In this document: positions 1-5,600 of the stretch, one piece after another
Layout: every line of letters starts with the position of its first letter
Position numbering within the stretch: the stretch's first letter is position 1
NCBI GenBank assembly: GCA_028822125.1
Contig: JAPKEK010000199.1
Location: 1-5,600 of the forward strand
Source: Pseudomonadales bacterium
GTDB lineage: Bacteria; Pseudomonadota; Gammaproteobacteria; Pseudomonadales; Azotimanducaceae
DNA: 5,600 bases
Reading direction: 5' to 3'
Made by a program: the position numbers and the translations under genes
Notes under the pieces: generated by a model
What the model was told of the DNA's origin: nothing
The model's input: only the letters and a program-made list of their open reading frames with translations
The model's database searches: none

Positions 1-806
1 CGTGCCAGGGCACCCAGAGGTATAGAGGAGTCTGTTGCTAACGCAGATTCCATTGCCAGGCCTAAATCCTTGACCATGAGGTCAACCAGGAACCCCCCTT
101 GGTAGTCATTGCCTGCTGGCACGTTGTCCATAACCCCTGGGTAAGGGTTATACACTTCAAGCGCCCAGTTTCCGCCTGAGCTTTTTCGCATAATCTCAGA
201 TAAAACCTTGGCATCCAGGCCGTTATTAACGCCTAGCTGCAGAGCCTCAGCTGTACCCGTCATGAGCACAGAGAGTAACATATTGTTGCAGATCTTAGCG
301 ACCTGTCCGGCGCCAGCAGCGCCGGCGTGGAAAATGTTATTGCCCATTATTTCCAGTATTGGCCTGACCTTTTCAAGGTCGGCTTTGGTCCCACCGACAA
401 TAAAGGTGAGTGAGCCGGCAACAGCACCGCCGACGCCGCCGGACACCGGGGCATCGAGCATGGTAATTCCCCGGGCTTGCGCTGCAGCTGAGACCTTCTT
501 CGAGCTTGCCGGTGAGATGGTGCTACAGTCAATTACCACGCTCGAGGTATCGATCAAGGGCATGATGCCTTCATCACCTAAATACAGAGATTCCACATGC
601 TGTGAGGCGGGTAACATGGAAATGACAAGATCCGCTCCGCAGAGAACTTCAGCAGCACTTTTACAGGCGATGCCGCCCTGCTCAGAAATACTTTCTAGCA
701 AAGATGGCACGATGTCATAGACTGCAACCTCGTACTGGGCTTTGAGAAGGTTGCATGCCATGGGCCCACCCATATTGCCAAGCCCGATAAAACCAATTTT
801 TTTCAT
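1..806 (-). CDS. mmsB: 3-hydroxyisobutyrate dehydrogenase MmsB (C-terminus cut by window edge)
   Basis: NAD-dependent oxidation of 3-hydroxyisobutyrate to methylmalonate semialdehyde in valine catabolism; cytosolic. I translated 268 codons from the ATG at 804-806 with no stop or frameshift; the frame leaves the window at its left edge. Family members are about 295-300 residues, so roughly 30 are missing. The N-terminus carries the Rossmann dinucleotide signature GLGNMG at residues 8-13, at the expected place for this family. The substrate-binding segment DAPVSGG is at 118-124, preceded by DCSTISP at 93-99. The catalytic lysine is K171 in KICNN, with N175 nearby, and a second conserved KD pair is at 246-247. 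The start lies 18 bases after the hydrolase stop, with a modest Shine-Dalgarno AAGAGA (816-821) nine bases before it, which supports this start. It is the last gene seen in the cluster. Related beta-hydroxyacid dehydrogenases such as tartronate semialdehyde reductase share the motifs, but the neighbours point to MmsB. Confidence 0.94.
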   Translation of the reverse strand, partial: MKKIGFIGLGNMGGPMACNLLKAQYEVAVYDIVPSLLESISEQGGIACKSAAEVLCGADLVISMLPASQHVESLYLGDEGIMPLIDTSSVVIDCSTISPASSKKVSAAAQARGITMLDAPVSGGVGGAVAGSLTFIVGGTKADLEKVRPILEIMGNNIFHAGAAGAGQVAKICNNMLLSVLMTGTAEALQLGVNNGLDAKVLSEIMRKSSGGNWALEVYNPYPGVMDNVPAGNDYQGGFLVDLMVKDLGLAMESALATDSSIPLGALA

Positions 807-824
807 AGTAGTTAGTCTCTTGAA

Positions 825-1940
825 TTACTCAGTCAGATTATCAAGGGGATGTGTTGCCCAGGGCGAATAAAAATGGCGCTCGATGTGAGCACGCGGTACT
901 TGCCCATACGGATAAGACCATTTCGGTTTCAGATCTTTTTCAATCAGCAGTGCTCTTACGCCTTCCTGAAAATCACTGTGACGGCTACAGTTTACGGCGA
1001 TGGTTAATTCCATCTTGAACATCTCTTTCATGGTCATGCTGGCTGCTCTCTGAAACTGTTCGATGATGATGGCAGCCGTTGTGGGTGAGCCATTTAGAAA
1101 TCTGGTTTTAGCACGGGTCAACCATTTATCTTCAGGCCAGTCTGCCATGGCGTCGATCAATGCCAGATTCGGGTCCGTCGTACTGAGTGCCCTGTTCATG
1201 GTGTTGCGGATAAGCTGGCGGTGGTTGTCAAGCTGCGATTCGGGGAATGGCGCACTGAGTTCACTGAATTTCTTCAGGATAACCGCGATTTGCCCGCTAA
1301 CGTCACTCTGCCATTGAACTTGTGCCAGCTGCTTTAAAAATTCGGATTTTAAATTGTGGTTAATTAAATGGGTAATCATACCAACCAGTATCCCATCATT
1401 ACCATTTAGATTGGCGCCTGTTAGGGCAATAAAGTGGCTCCAGGCCGGATCCATGTTATTGAAAGTCCAGGTCGCGCCCGCATCGGGGAAAAGGCCAATG
1501 GTGATTTCAGGCATGGCGATACGAGTGGTTTGGGTGGCAAGACGATACTGGCAGGCAGATAGTATGCCAAGCCCACCCCCCATAACAATGCCATGGCCCC
1601 AGGCAACGGTTGGCTTGGGAAAGTTGTGCAGGGTATAGTCCAACCGATATTCGCGCTCGAAGAAGGTATCGCAGTAAGGCGATGGTCCGTCAGCATGCGC
1701 TTTCATATCATGGTACATGGTTTGGATATCTCCGCCTGCAGAGAATGCTTTGTCTGAGACCGAATCGAATATGATAAACAGGATTTGTTGTTGCTTTCGC
1801 CAGATTTCTAACTGGGCACTGAGTAAATCAATCATTTCCAGATTTAGACTGTTCAGCGTGGCTTCTGAATTCAGGGTGGCAACACCGGCATAATACCCGC
1901 CTGAAAGCGCAAGCTCTGAGAATAAGACAGACGCTGTCAT
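825..1940 (-). CDS. 3-hydroxyisobutyryl-CoA hydrolase-type crotonase-fold protein
   Basis: Probable thioesterase releasing 3-hydroxyisobutyrate from its CoA ester in valine breakdown. The 371 residues fit the hydrolase branch of the crotonase superfamily (about 350-385), clearly longer than ordinary hydratases (about 260). The first oxyanion-hole loop is KAFSAGGDI at 64-72; the GGD form is typical of the hydrolase branch. The second loop is GHGIVMGGGLGI at 115-126, where the first hydratase glutamate is replaced by glycine. The acidic pair is E145 in MPE and D153 in FPDAG, matching the hydrolase catalytic motif. The C-terminal extension includes SP (285-286) and the conserved segment DFQEGVRALLIEKD at 323-336. 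The ATG follows the hydratase TAA with no gap and in the same frame; GGAAAA inside the end of the hydratase gene is a plausible ribosome site, so coupling is likely. Some family members are annotated only as enoyl-CoA hydratase/isomerase; substrate is inferred from family plus neighbours. Confidence 0.88.
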   Translation of the reverse strand: MTASVLFSELALSGGYYAGVATLNSEATLNSLNLEMIDLLSAQLEIWRKQQQILFIIFDSVSDKAFSAGGDIQTMYHDMKAHADGPSPYCDTFFEREYRLDYTLHNFPKPTVAWGHGIVMGGGLGILSACQYRLATQTTRIAMPEITIGLFPDAGATWTFNNMDPAWSHFIALTGANLNGNDGILVGMITHLINHNLKSEFLKQLAQVQWQSDVSGQIAVILKKFSELSAPFPESQLDNHRQLIRNTMNRALSTTDPNLALIDAMADWPEDKWLTRAKTRFLNGSPTTAAIIIEQFQRAASMTMKEMFKMELTIAVNCSRHSDFQEGVRALLIEKDLKPKWSYPYGQVPRAHIERHFYSPWATHPLDNLTE

Positions 1941-2717
1941 TTAAGCATTTTTCCAGATTGGGTTTCGTTTTTCGAGGAAGGCATTGACCCCTTCCTTCTG
2001 ATCGGCTGTTGAGAAAAGGCCGACAAATTCATCTCGCTCTAGGGGTAGAGCAGATTCTATATTACCCGTTCTAGCTGCCATAATAAGGCGTTTACAGGCA
2101 GATATACTGGTAGGGCTCTGATGCCCTGTCATTTCTGCCAGTTGCAGGGCCTTGTTCAGGCTTTGGCTTTTATCCACTACCTCTCCAATAAGACCGATAT
2201 TGAGTGCCGTATCAGCACTGACTCGCTCGCCGCAGAGAATGATTCTCTTGGCCCAGCCCTCGCCTACCAGCCAGGGGAGGTGTTGCGTGCCCAGTCCGCA
2301 TGGCAGTAAACCCACTGTGGCCTCTGGTAATGCCATTACAGCATGTTGCTCGGCAATGCGTATGTCACAGGCCAGGGCGCACTCCAGGCCTCCGCCCATG
2401 GCAAAGCCATTTATTGCTGCAATGGATACACCACGAAAACGCGTCAGTGCCTGGAAGGCGCCGTGAAATTTGTCAGCCATGACCCTGGCATGGTCTGCGT
2501 CGCCATCAGCAAATAGATTCAGATCTGCGCCTGCTGAGAAAAATCCCCCCCCCTGGCCGGTAATCACCAGGCTGTAGCAGTTGAGGTCTTTATTCAAATG
2601 GCCAATGAGTTCCTCAAGTGCTGCCAGATTATCCTCATCCCAGGTATTGGTCGAAGGATTGTCAATGGTGAGCAGGGCGGTTGAGCCCTTCATTTCAAAC
2701 CGTAGTTTATCAGTCAT
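1941..2717 (-). CDS. enoyl-CoA hydratase, probable methacrylyl-CoA hydratase of valine pathway
   Basis: A 258-residue crotonase-fold protein of the usual hydratase length. Both catalytic glutamates are present with the classic 20-residue separation: E112 in MGGGLE (107-112) and E132 in LPE (130-132), corresponding to Glu144 and Glu164 of rat crotonase. Oxyanion-hole loops are FSAGAD at 60-65 and the GGG at 108-110. The loop after the second glutamate reads GLLPCGLGTQ (136-145), where many homologues have PGAGGTQ. The C-terminus has the usual EGVNAFLEKRNP at 242-253. Having both glutamates supports hydratase rather than isomerase activity. Its place between mmsA and the hydrolase makes methacrylyl-CoA the likely substrate, but short-chain enoyl-CoAs cannot be excluded. 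A strong Shine-Dalgarno five bases before the ATG supports the start. A run of nine G on the coding strand (2545-2553) falls in the first oxyanion loop region and is prone to slippage or miscalling; the frame is intact as given. Confidence 0.9.
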   Translation of the reverse strand: MTDKLRFEMKGSTALLTIDNPSTNTWDEDNLAALEELIGHLNKDLNCYSLVITGQGGGFFSAGADLNLFADGDADHARVMADKFHGAFQALTRFRGVSIAAINGFAMGGGLECALACDIRIAEQHAVMALPEATVGLLPCGLGTQHLPWLVGEGWAKRIILCGERVSADTALNIGLIGEVVDKSQSLNKALQLAEMTGHQSPTSISACKRLIMAARTGNIESALPLERDEFVGLFSTADQKEGVNAFLEKRNPIWKNA

Positions 2718-2722
2718 ACGGA

Positions 2723-2728
2723 CTCCTT
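2723..2728 (-). promoter_or_regulatory. ribosome binding site of the enoyl-CoA hydratase gene
   Basis: AAGGAG on the minus strand, five bases before the ATG at 2715-2717. This is the strongest ribosome site in the window. It suggests independent, efficient initiation of the hydratase gene after the 216-base gap. Confidence 0.75.
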
Positions 2729-2836
2729 CTATGAATTCAGTCCATAACCGGCAGAGACCTTAAATGCCCATAAAGGATGAGTTTCAGTATTTTTAGCGGG
2801 TGCTCGCAACAATGTTCCAGACACAGGTATCGGCAA

Positions 2837-2863
2837 TAAAAAGTTCTGGCAGATGTTCCTGCC
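2837..2863 (-). terminator. weak hairpin with T-run downstream of mmsA, possible attenuating terminator
   Basis: On the minus strand, GGCAG GAACAT CTGCC forms a five-pair stem with a six-base loop (2848-2863). It is followed after five bases by CTTTTTA. The stem is short and the T-run is not immediately adjacent, so at most it would be a leaky terminator or a 3'-end stabilising structure between mmsA and the hydratase. Confidence 0.25.
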
Positions 2864-2933
2864 GCACCCTGGACCTGCAGGTGGTCGATCCTTTCTGATC
2901 GCGAATTGCAGGTCGCTGGAGTCATTACCCATA

Positions 2934-4427
2934 TTATTTCAGGTCGATAGTCATATTGGCCGAAGCAACAGCATCACTTGAGAACCAGCGAGCGGTAATG
3001 GTTTTTGTCTCAGTATAGAATCGGATGGCCTGCTTCCCATAAACATGATGATCACCGTAGAATGAGTTTTTCCATCCTGTAAACGAGAAGAATGGCAGGG
3101 GCACTGGTATGGGAATGTTTATGCCGACCTGTCCTACTTCAATCTCACTCTGGAATTTTCGAGCAGCGCCACCAGAGGAAGTAAATAGTGAAGTTCCGTT
3201 GCCATAGGGATTGGCATTAATGAGAGAGATAGCATCTTCCAGAGTGTCTGCATTTAGAGCAACCAAAACAGGTCCGAAAATCTCATCTGTGTAAATAGTC
3301 ATTTTGGGTGTGACATCACTAAATAAAGTGGGCCCGACCCAGTTACCCTGCGGCAGGCCGTCTACTGAACAGTCGCTGCCATCGAGTAGGCAATTAGCCC
3401 CTTCCTGTTTGCCTTTTTCAATATAGTCAAGAACCCGGGCTTTAGCCTGTGGGCTAATCTGTGGGCCATAACCAGCGCCATTGTCATCCCAGGCGCCTGG
3501 TCTGACTTCGGACATGGCTTTGGCAACATCGGGTATCCATTGCTGAGCGCTGCCTACAAACAGGGCAACCGAAATCGCCATGCATCTCTGCCCGGCAGCA
3601 CCCACAGATGAACCCACCAGTGAATTGATGGCCTGGTCTTTGTCAGCATCTGGCATGATCACCATATGGTTTTTTGCACCGGTCAGGCACTGTACTCGCT
3701 TGAGGCTGTCTGTTCCCGTGCGATAGACGTGTTGTCCTACTGCCACAGAACCCACAAAAGAGATTGCTTTGGTATCCGGATGCGTGATTAGAGCGTTAAC
3801 CTGATCTTTACCACCATGGATAAGTTGCAATAGATTTTCAGGAAAACCACATTCGTAGAATAACTCTACCAGGCGGTTGGGCGTCATTGGATCCTGTTCT
3901 GACGGCTTCAAAATGAAGGTGTTGCCGCAGGCAATGGCCATTGGGAACATCCACAGGGGGATCATGGCTGGAAAATTAAAAGGGGTTATACCCACACAGA
4001 CGCCAAGGGGTTGGATCAAACTATAGGTATCGATACCACGGGCAACGTTTTCGGAGGTTTCCCCCATCATCATTGCTGGAACATTACAGGCCTGTTCCGC
4101 GACTTCTATGCCTCTCCATACATCGCCCTGCGCATCAGCGAATGTTTTACCCGTCTCCTGGGAAAGAATTTCTGCGATTTCATCCTGCTTCTCTTTGAGC
4201 AGCATCTGATACTTCATCATCAGCCTGGCTCGTTCTGGTGCTGGCACGCTGCGCCACTCGACAAAGGCTGTCTTGGCCGCTTCGACGGCCTCGTTTATTT
4301 CATCGGCTGTGGCGAAGGGTGCTTCGACTATGGTGTCCTGGGTAGCAGGATTGAGCACCGGGAAGGTGTCAGGTCCGTGCCCAGATCGGAACTCACCATT
4401 AATATAGAGATCTAAAACCTTAGCCAT
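2934..4427 (-). CDS. mmsA: methylmalonate-semialdehyde dehydrogenase (CoA-acylating) MmsA
   Basis: Converts methylmalonate semialdehyde, NAD+ and CoA to propionyl-CoA, CO2 and NADH; cytosolic aldehyde dehydrogenase superfamily. The 497 residues match the usual family length of about 500. The catalytic cysteine is C282 in GQRCMA (279-284). Other signature parts are TPFNFP at 148-153 with N151, the cofactor-binding ILKPSEQ at 172-178 with K174, and the E382-FGPV segment (382-387). The usual aldehyde dehydrogenase general-base glutamate (ELGGK) is absent and replaced by LTGAKNH at 248-254, as expected for the CoA-acylating branch. The run VGINIPIPVPLPFFSFTGW (434-452) and the C-terminal FYTETKTITARW (470-481) are family hallmarks. 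AAGGAA (4435-4440), seven bases before the ATG, supports the start. IolA-type enzymes of inositol breakdown are close relatives, but the neighbouring genes favour valine catabolism. It is the first gene after a 390-base non-coding region that probably carries its promoter. Confidence 0.96.
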   Translation of the reverse strand: MAKVLDLYINGEFRSGHGPDTFPVLNPATQDTIVEAPFATADEINEAVEAAKTAFVEWRSVPAPERARLMMKYQMLLKEKQDEIAEILSQETGKTFADAQGDVWRGIEVAEQACNVPAMMMGETSENVARGIDTYSLIQPLGVCVGITPFNFPAMIPLWMFPMAIACGNTFILKPSEQDPMTPNRLVELFYECGFPENLLQLIHGGKDQVNALITHPDTKAISFVGSVAVGQHVYRTGTDSLKRVQCLTGAKNHMVIMPDADKDQAINSLVGSSVGAAGQRCMAISVALFVGSAQQWIPDVAKAMSEVRPGAWDDNGAGYGPQISPQAKARVLDYIEKGKQEGANCLLDGSDCSVDGLPQGNWVGPTLFSDVTPKMTIYTDEIFGPVLVALNADTLEDAISLINANPYGNGTSLFTSSGGAARKFQSEIEVGQVGINIPIPVPLPFFSFTGWKNSFYGDHHVYGKQAIRFYTETKTITARWFSSDAVASANMTIDLK

Positions 4428-4434
4428 AATGTTA

Positions 4435-4440
4435 TTCCTT
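4435..4440 (-). promoter_or_regulatory. ribosome binding site of mmsA
   Basis: AAGGAA on the minus strand, seven bases before the ATG at 4425-4427. It fixes the start that gives the normal family N-terminus with LYINGEF at residues 7-13. Confidence 0.65.
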
Positions 4441-4454
4441 GACTGTTGATGACA

Positions 4455-4469
4455 CTGTTCATAGAACAG
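4455..4469. promoter_or_regulatory. perfect 15-base palindrome upstream of mmsA, candidate operator
   Basis: CTGTTC-ATA-GAACAG is a perfect inverted repeat of six-base arms with a three-base spacer. It ends 27 bases before the mmsA start codon, within the expected leader or promoter region. This placement suits a repressor or activator site controlling the valine cluster. The half-site does not match a regulator I can name with certainty, and no regulator gene is in the window. Confidence 0.45.
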
Positions 4470-4552
4470 ATTGATCCTGCATTTTAATAAAGGTCAGATG
4501 GCAGTGATAGTGCTAATGACTTCATGTGATGACAGATTGTTAGTGGAAGCCA

Positions 4553-4570
4553 TTACACCTCAAAGTGTGA
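4553..4570. repeat. imperfect 18-base palindrome, possible regulator site
   Basis: TTACAC-CTCAAA-GTGTGA has six-base arms with one mismatch and a six-base spacer, about 125 bases upstream of the mmsA start. The N6 spacing and GTGTGA half recall Crp/Fnr-type sites, but the bases do not match the Crp consensus well. It could be chance. Confidence 0.25.
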
Positions 4571-4735
4571 CTAAACGCCAGACAGTTGAATCTATTGCAT
4601 AGAGCGACGCAGGAGGTGTGGTTTCAGTGGTTAGCGAGTCTGATTTAACGCCAGCCAAATTGCCCCGATTGCTTTGTTGTTAACCTGCGCTTACTGGTTA
4701 TTGTTTATTGCCAGCCTTTGTTTAATGCGAAAGTC

Positions 4736-4781
4736 AGCGAACTGTAAATATCTTTGATATTTGGGACCATCAGGGTTCGCT
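4736..4781. repeat. nested inverted repeats downstream of the isomerase-like gene
   Basis: The outer perfect arms AGCGAAC (4736-4742) and GTTCGCT (4775-4781) enclose an inner perfect repeat AAATATC-TTT-GATATTT (4746-4762). Transcribed from the minus strand, it would lie 36 bases after the stop of the isomerase-like gene and could fold as a stem carrying a second hairpin. No T-run follows on the minus strand, so it is not a standard intrinsic terminator. It may be a 3'-end structure or a protein-binding site. Confidence 0.45.
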
Positions 4782-4817
4782 CGACGCGTGTTTGAAGCAG
4801 TAAGGTGCGGGGGCCCT

Positions 4818-5537
4818 TCAGGATGCTGCTAGGCCCACTGACCTAAGTAGATGTGCGGCGCCATGAGGCGTGTTGATGGCAGCATTAGACCCAAACAGAC
4901 GTTCTTTCATCTTCCCATAAACTTTACGATTCTCGCCCAGCCTGGCCAGGGACTGGGCCTTGCTGATAGCGCTCTCGAGCAGATCTTCCTGGCTGCAGAC
5001 ACTGCTGATGATGCCGGCTTCTGCCGCTTCAGGCCCAGTCCAGCGTCGCGCTAGCTGGACTGTTTCAAAGAACACGTTTGCAGGTAATTTGTGTTGGAAC
5101 AGTGCCAGCTCCGGGTCCGGTATGACCATGCCAATTTCAACTTCGTTGGCACAGATGAAGCCTCGGTCCTGTCTCATAAGGCGAACATCATGACACAGTG
5201 CCATCATGAATCCGGCACCAAAGGCATGACCGTTGATGGCACAGATAGAAGGCAGCGGCAGGGTGATGATTCTACCCATTAAAGCCATGAATTCAGAGCC
5301 AAAGGCAACCTTATCTCCTCCAGGGTGATCGCCTGAACTGGCCCGCCATTCAAGGTCCAGGCCGTTAGAAAAGAATTTAGGGTCTGATGATGTCGTGACC
5401 AGAGCTGCTGGGCCTACCGATGCCTCTACTTCGTCCAGAGCGGCGGAAATTTCTCGAACGAAAGTGGTATTCCAGCGATTTTCACCATCATCCATAGTCA
5501 AAATGAAGATAGAATCTCGTTTTTCCAGTTGTATCAT
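4818..5537 (-). CDS. enoyl-CoA hydratase/isomerase family protein, probable delta3-delta2-enoyl-CoA isomerase
   Basis: A 239-residue crotonase-fold protein resembling the enoyl-CoA delta-isomerase group that includes the plant peroxisomal ECI enzymes. These shift a 3,4 double bond to the 2,3 position in unsaturated fatty acyl-CoA oxidation. The first oxyanion loop is FFSNGLD at 55-61. The second loop reads GHAFGAGFMM (103-112), so the first hydratase glutamate position is methionine (M111) and hydration is unlikely. The second acidic position is kept as E132 in ANEVEIG (130-136), followed by IPDPELALF (139-147), a pattern typical of this subgroup. One catalytic glutamate fits isomerase chemistry. 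The ATG at 5535-5537 gives a normal N-terminus; GAGAAC (5541-5546) is only a weak ribosome site and sits close to it. It is 390 bases upstream of mmsA, so probably not part of the valine operon proper. The true substrate is unproven. Confidence 0.8.
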   Translation of the reverse strand: MIQLEKRDSIFILTMDDGENRWNTTFVREISAALDEVEASVGPAALVTTSSDPKFFSNGLDLEWRASSGDHPGGDKVAFGSEFMALMGRIITLPLPSICAINGHAFGAGFMMALCHDVRLMRQDRGFICANEVEIGMVIPDPELALFQHKLPANVFFETVQLARRWTGPEAAEAGIISSVCSQEDLLESAISKAQSLARLGENRKVYGKMKERLFGSNAAINTPHGAAHLLRSVGLAAS

Positions 5538-5560
5538 ACGGTTCTCATATGGCTTGGTTA

Positions 5561-5577
5561 GCTGTGATAGTATCAGC
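5561..5577. promoter_or_regulatory. small palindrome upstream of the isomerase-like gene
   Basis: TGATA-G-TATCA (5565-5575) is a perfect 11-base palindrome, flanked on the right by GCT (5576-5578) and on the left by AGC two bases further out. It lies 27 bases before the start codon of the isomerase-like gene. It could be an operator or overlap a -10 element on the minus strand, but the window ends 23 bases beyond it, so the promoter cannot be judged. Confidence 0.25.
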
Positions 5578-5600
5578 TACGGGACTGGGTTTCTGGATGG

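Larger units (their letters stand above)
2718..2933 (-). other. intergenic gap between mmsA and the hydratase with three small inverted repeats
   Basis: These 216 bases separate the mmsA stop from the hydratase start, whereas the downstream genes are separated by 0 and 18. The gap contains GGCAG-N6-CTGCC (2848-2863), the perfect 10-base palindrome ACCTGCAGGT (2873-2882), and CGATC-N6-GATCG (2886-2901). TGCAGGT also occurs twice as a direct repeat (2876-2882 and 2907-2913). A 67-codon open frame starts one base after the mmsA stop and ends at 2729, but it has no visible ribosome site and no recognisable domain, so I do not call it a gene. No clear promoter pair was seen. The gap could hold an mRNA processing or partial termination site, or the remains of lost sequence. 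Confidence 0.55.
4428..4817 (-). promoter_or_regulatory. 390-base non-coding region upstream of mmsA, likely promoter region
   Basis: This stretch lies between the stop of the isomerase-like gene and the mmsA start, with no convincing gene on either strand. It should contain the mmsA promoter. An AT-rich stretch on the minus strand near 4482-4492 (TTTATTAAAAT) could supply a -10 element, but no matching -35 is clear, so I do not place a promoter exactly. It also holds the 15-base palindrome at 4455-4469, an imperfect palindrome at 4553-4570, a TTTAnnGCCAGCC direct repeat (4644-4656 and 4704-4716, exactly 60 bases apart) and a nested inverted repeat at 4736-4781. Confidence 0.55.

Noticed and set aside
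208..720. 170-codon open frame on the plus strand
   Set aside because: It lies wholly antisense to mmsB, whose minus-strand product has all family motifs in order. The plus-strand translation shows no domain; it is a shadow frame.
4011..4415. 134-codon open frame on the plus strand
   Set aside because: It is antisense to the N-terminal part of mmsA and shows no recognisable domain or ribosome site.
4455..4469. LexA-like SOS box reading of the palindrome before mmsA
   Set aside because: The enterobacterial LexA box is CTGT-N8-ACAG; here the spacing is N7, and the gene has no link to DNA damage.
4449..4533. ATGAC occurring three times (4449, 4516, 4529)
   Set aside because: A five-base word repeated with uneven spacing in about 85 bases is easily explained by chance.
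4611..4683. Short plus-strand frame with AGGAGG followed by GTG (about 18 codons)
   Set aside because: It has a good-looking ribosome site but a GTG start, a tiny length and no visible promoter or divergent gene. There is too little to support a leader peptide.
4851..5282. Three overlapping plus-strand open frames of 63-77 codons
   Set aside because: They are antisense to the isomerase-like gene, overlap one another in different frames and show no family features.

Overview
The window holds five genes, all read from the minus strand. Four of them form the lower part of the valine (isobutyryl-CoA) breakdown pathway. In transcription order, right to left on the given strand, they are: a crotonase-fold enoyl-CoA isomerase-like gene (4818-5537), mmsA (2934-4427), an enoyl-CoA hydratase (1941-2717), a 3-hydroxyisobutyryl-CoA hydrolase-type gene (825-1940), and mmsB (start at 806, running off the left edge of the window). 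The protein families, the moderate base composition and the compact gene packing suggest a proteobacterium, most likely a gammaproteobacterium. This is inference; nothing in the window fixes the taxon.

The pathway logic is coherent. Methacrylyl-CoA would be hydrated by the 1941-2717 product to 3-hydroxyisobutyryl-CoA. The 825-1940 product would hydrolyse that to free 3-hydroxyisobutyrate. MmsB would oxidise it to methylmalonate semialdehyde, and MmsA would convert this to propionyl-CoA with release of CO2. The step before, isobutyryl-CoA dehydrogenase, is not in the window. The hydratase, hydrolase and mmsB are packed with 0 and 18 bases between them and are surely cotranscribed. mmsA lies 216 bases upstream of the hydratase, and that gap carries several small inverted repeats. 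The isomerase-like gene lies 390 bases upstream of mmsA and is probably a separate transcription unit.

The two non-coding stretches hold what is least explained. The 390-base region (4428-4817) should contain the mmsA promoter. It carries a perfect 15-base palindrome 27 bases before the mmsA start, an imperfect 18-base palindrome further up, and a nested pair of inverted repeats just beyond the end of the isomerase-like gene. The 216-base gap (2718-2933) has three consecutive small palindromes and a 67-codon open frame of doubtful coding status.

I see no RNA gene, insertion sequence, CRISPR array or prophage gene. I found no new multi-gene system. The window is ordinary catabolic chromosome with a few regulatory and structural details worth checking.
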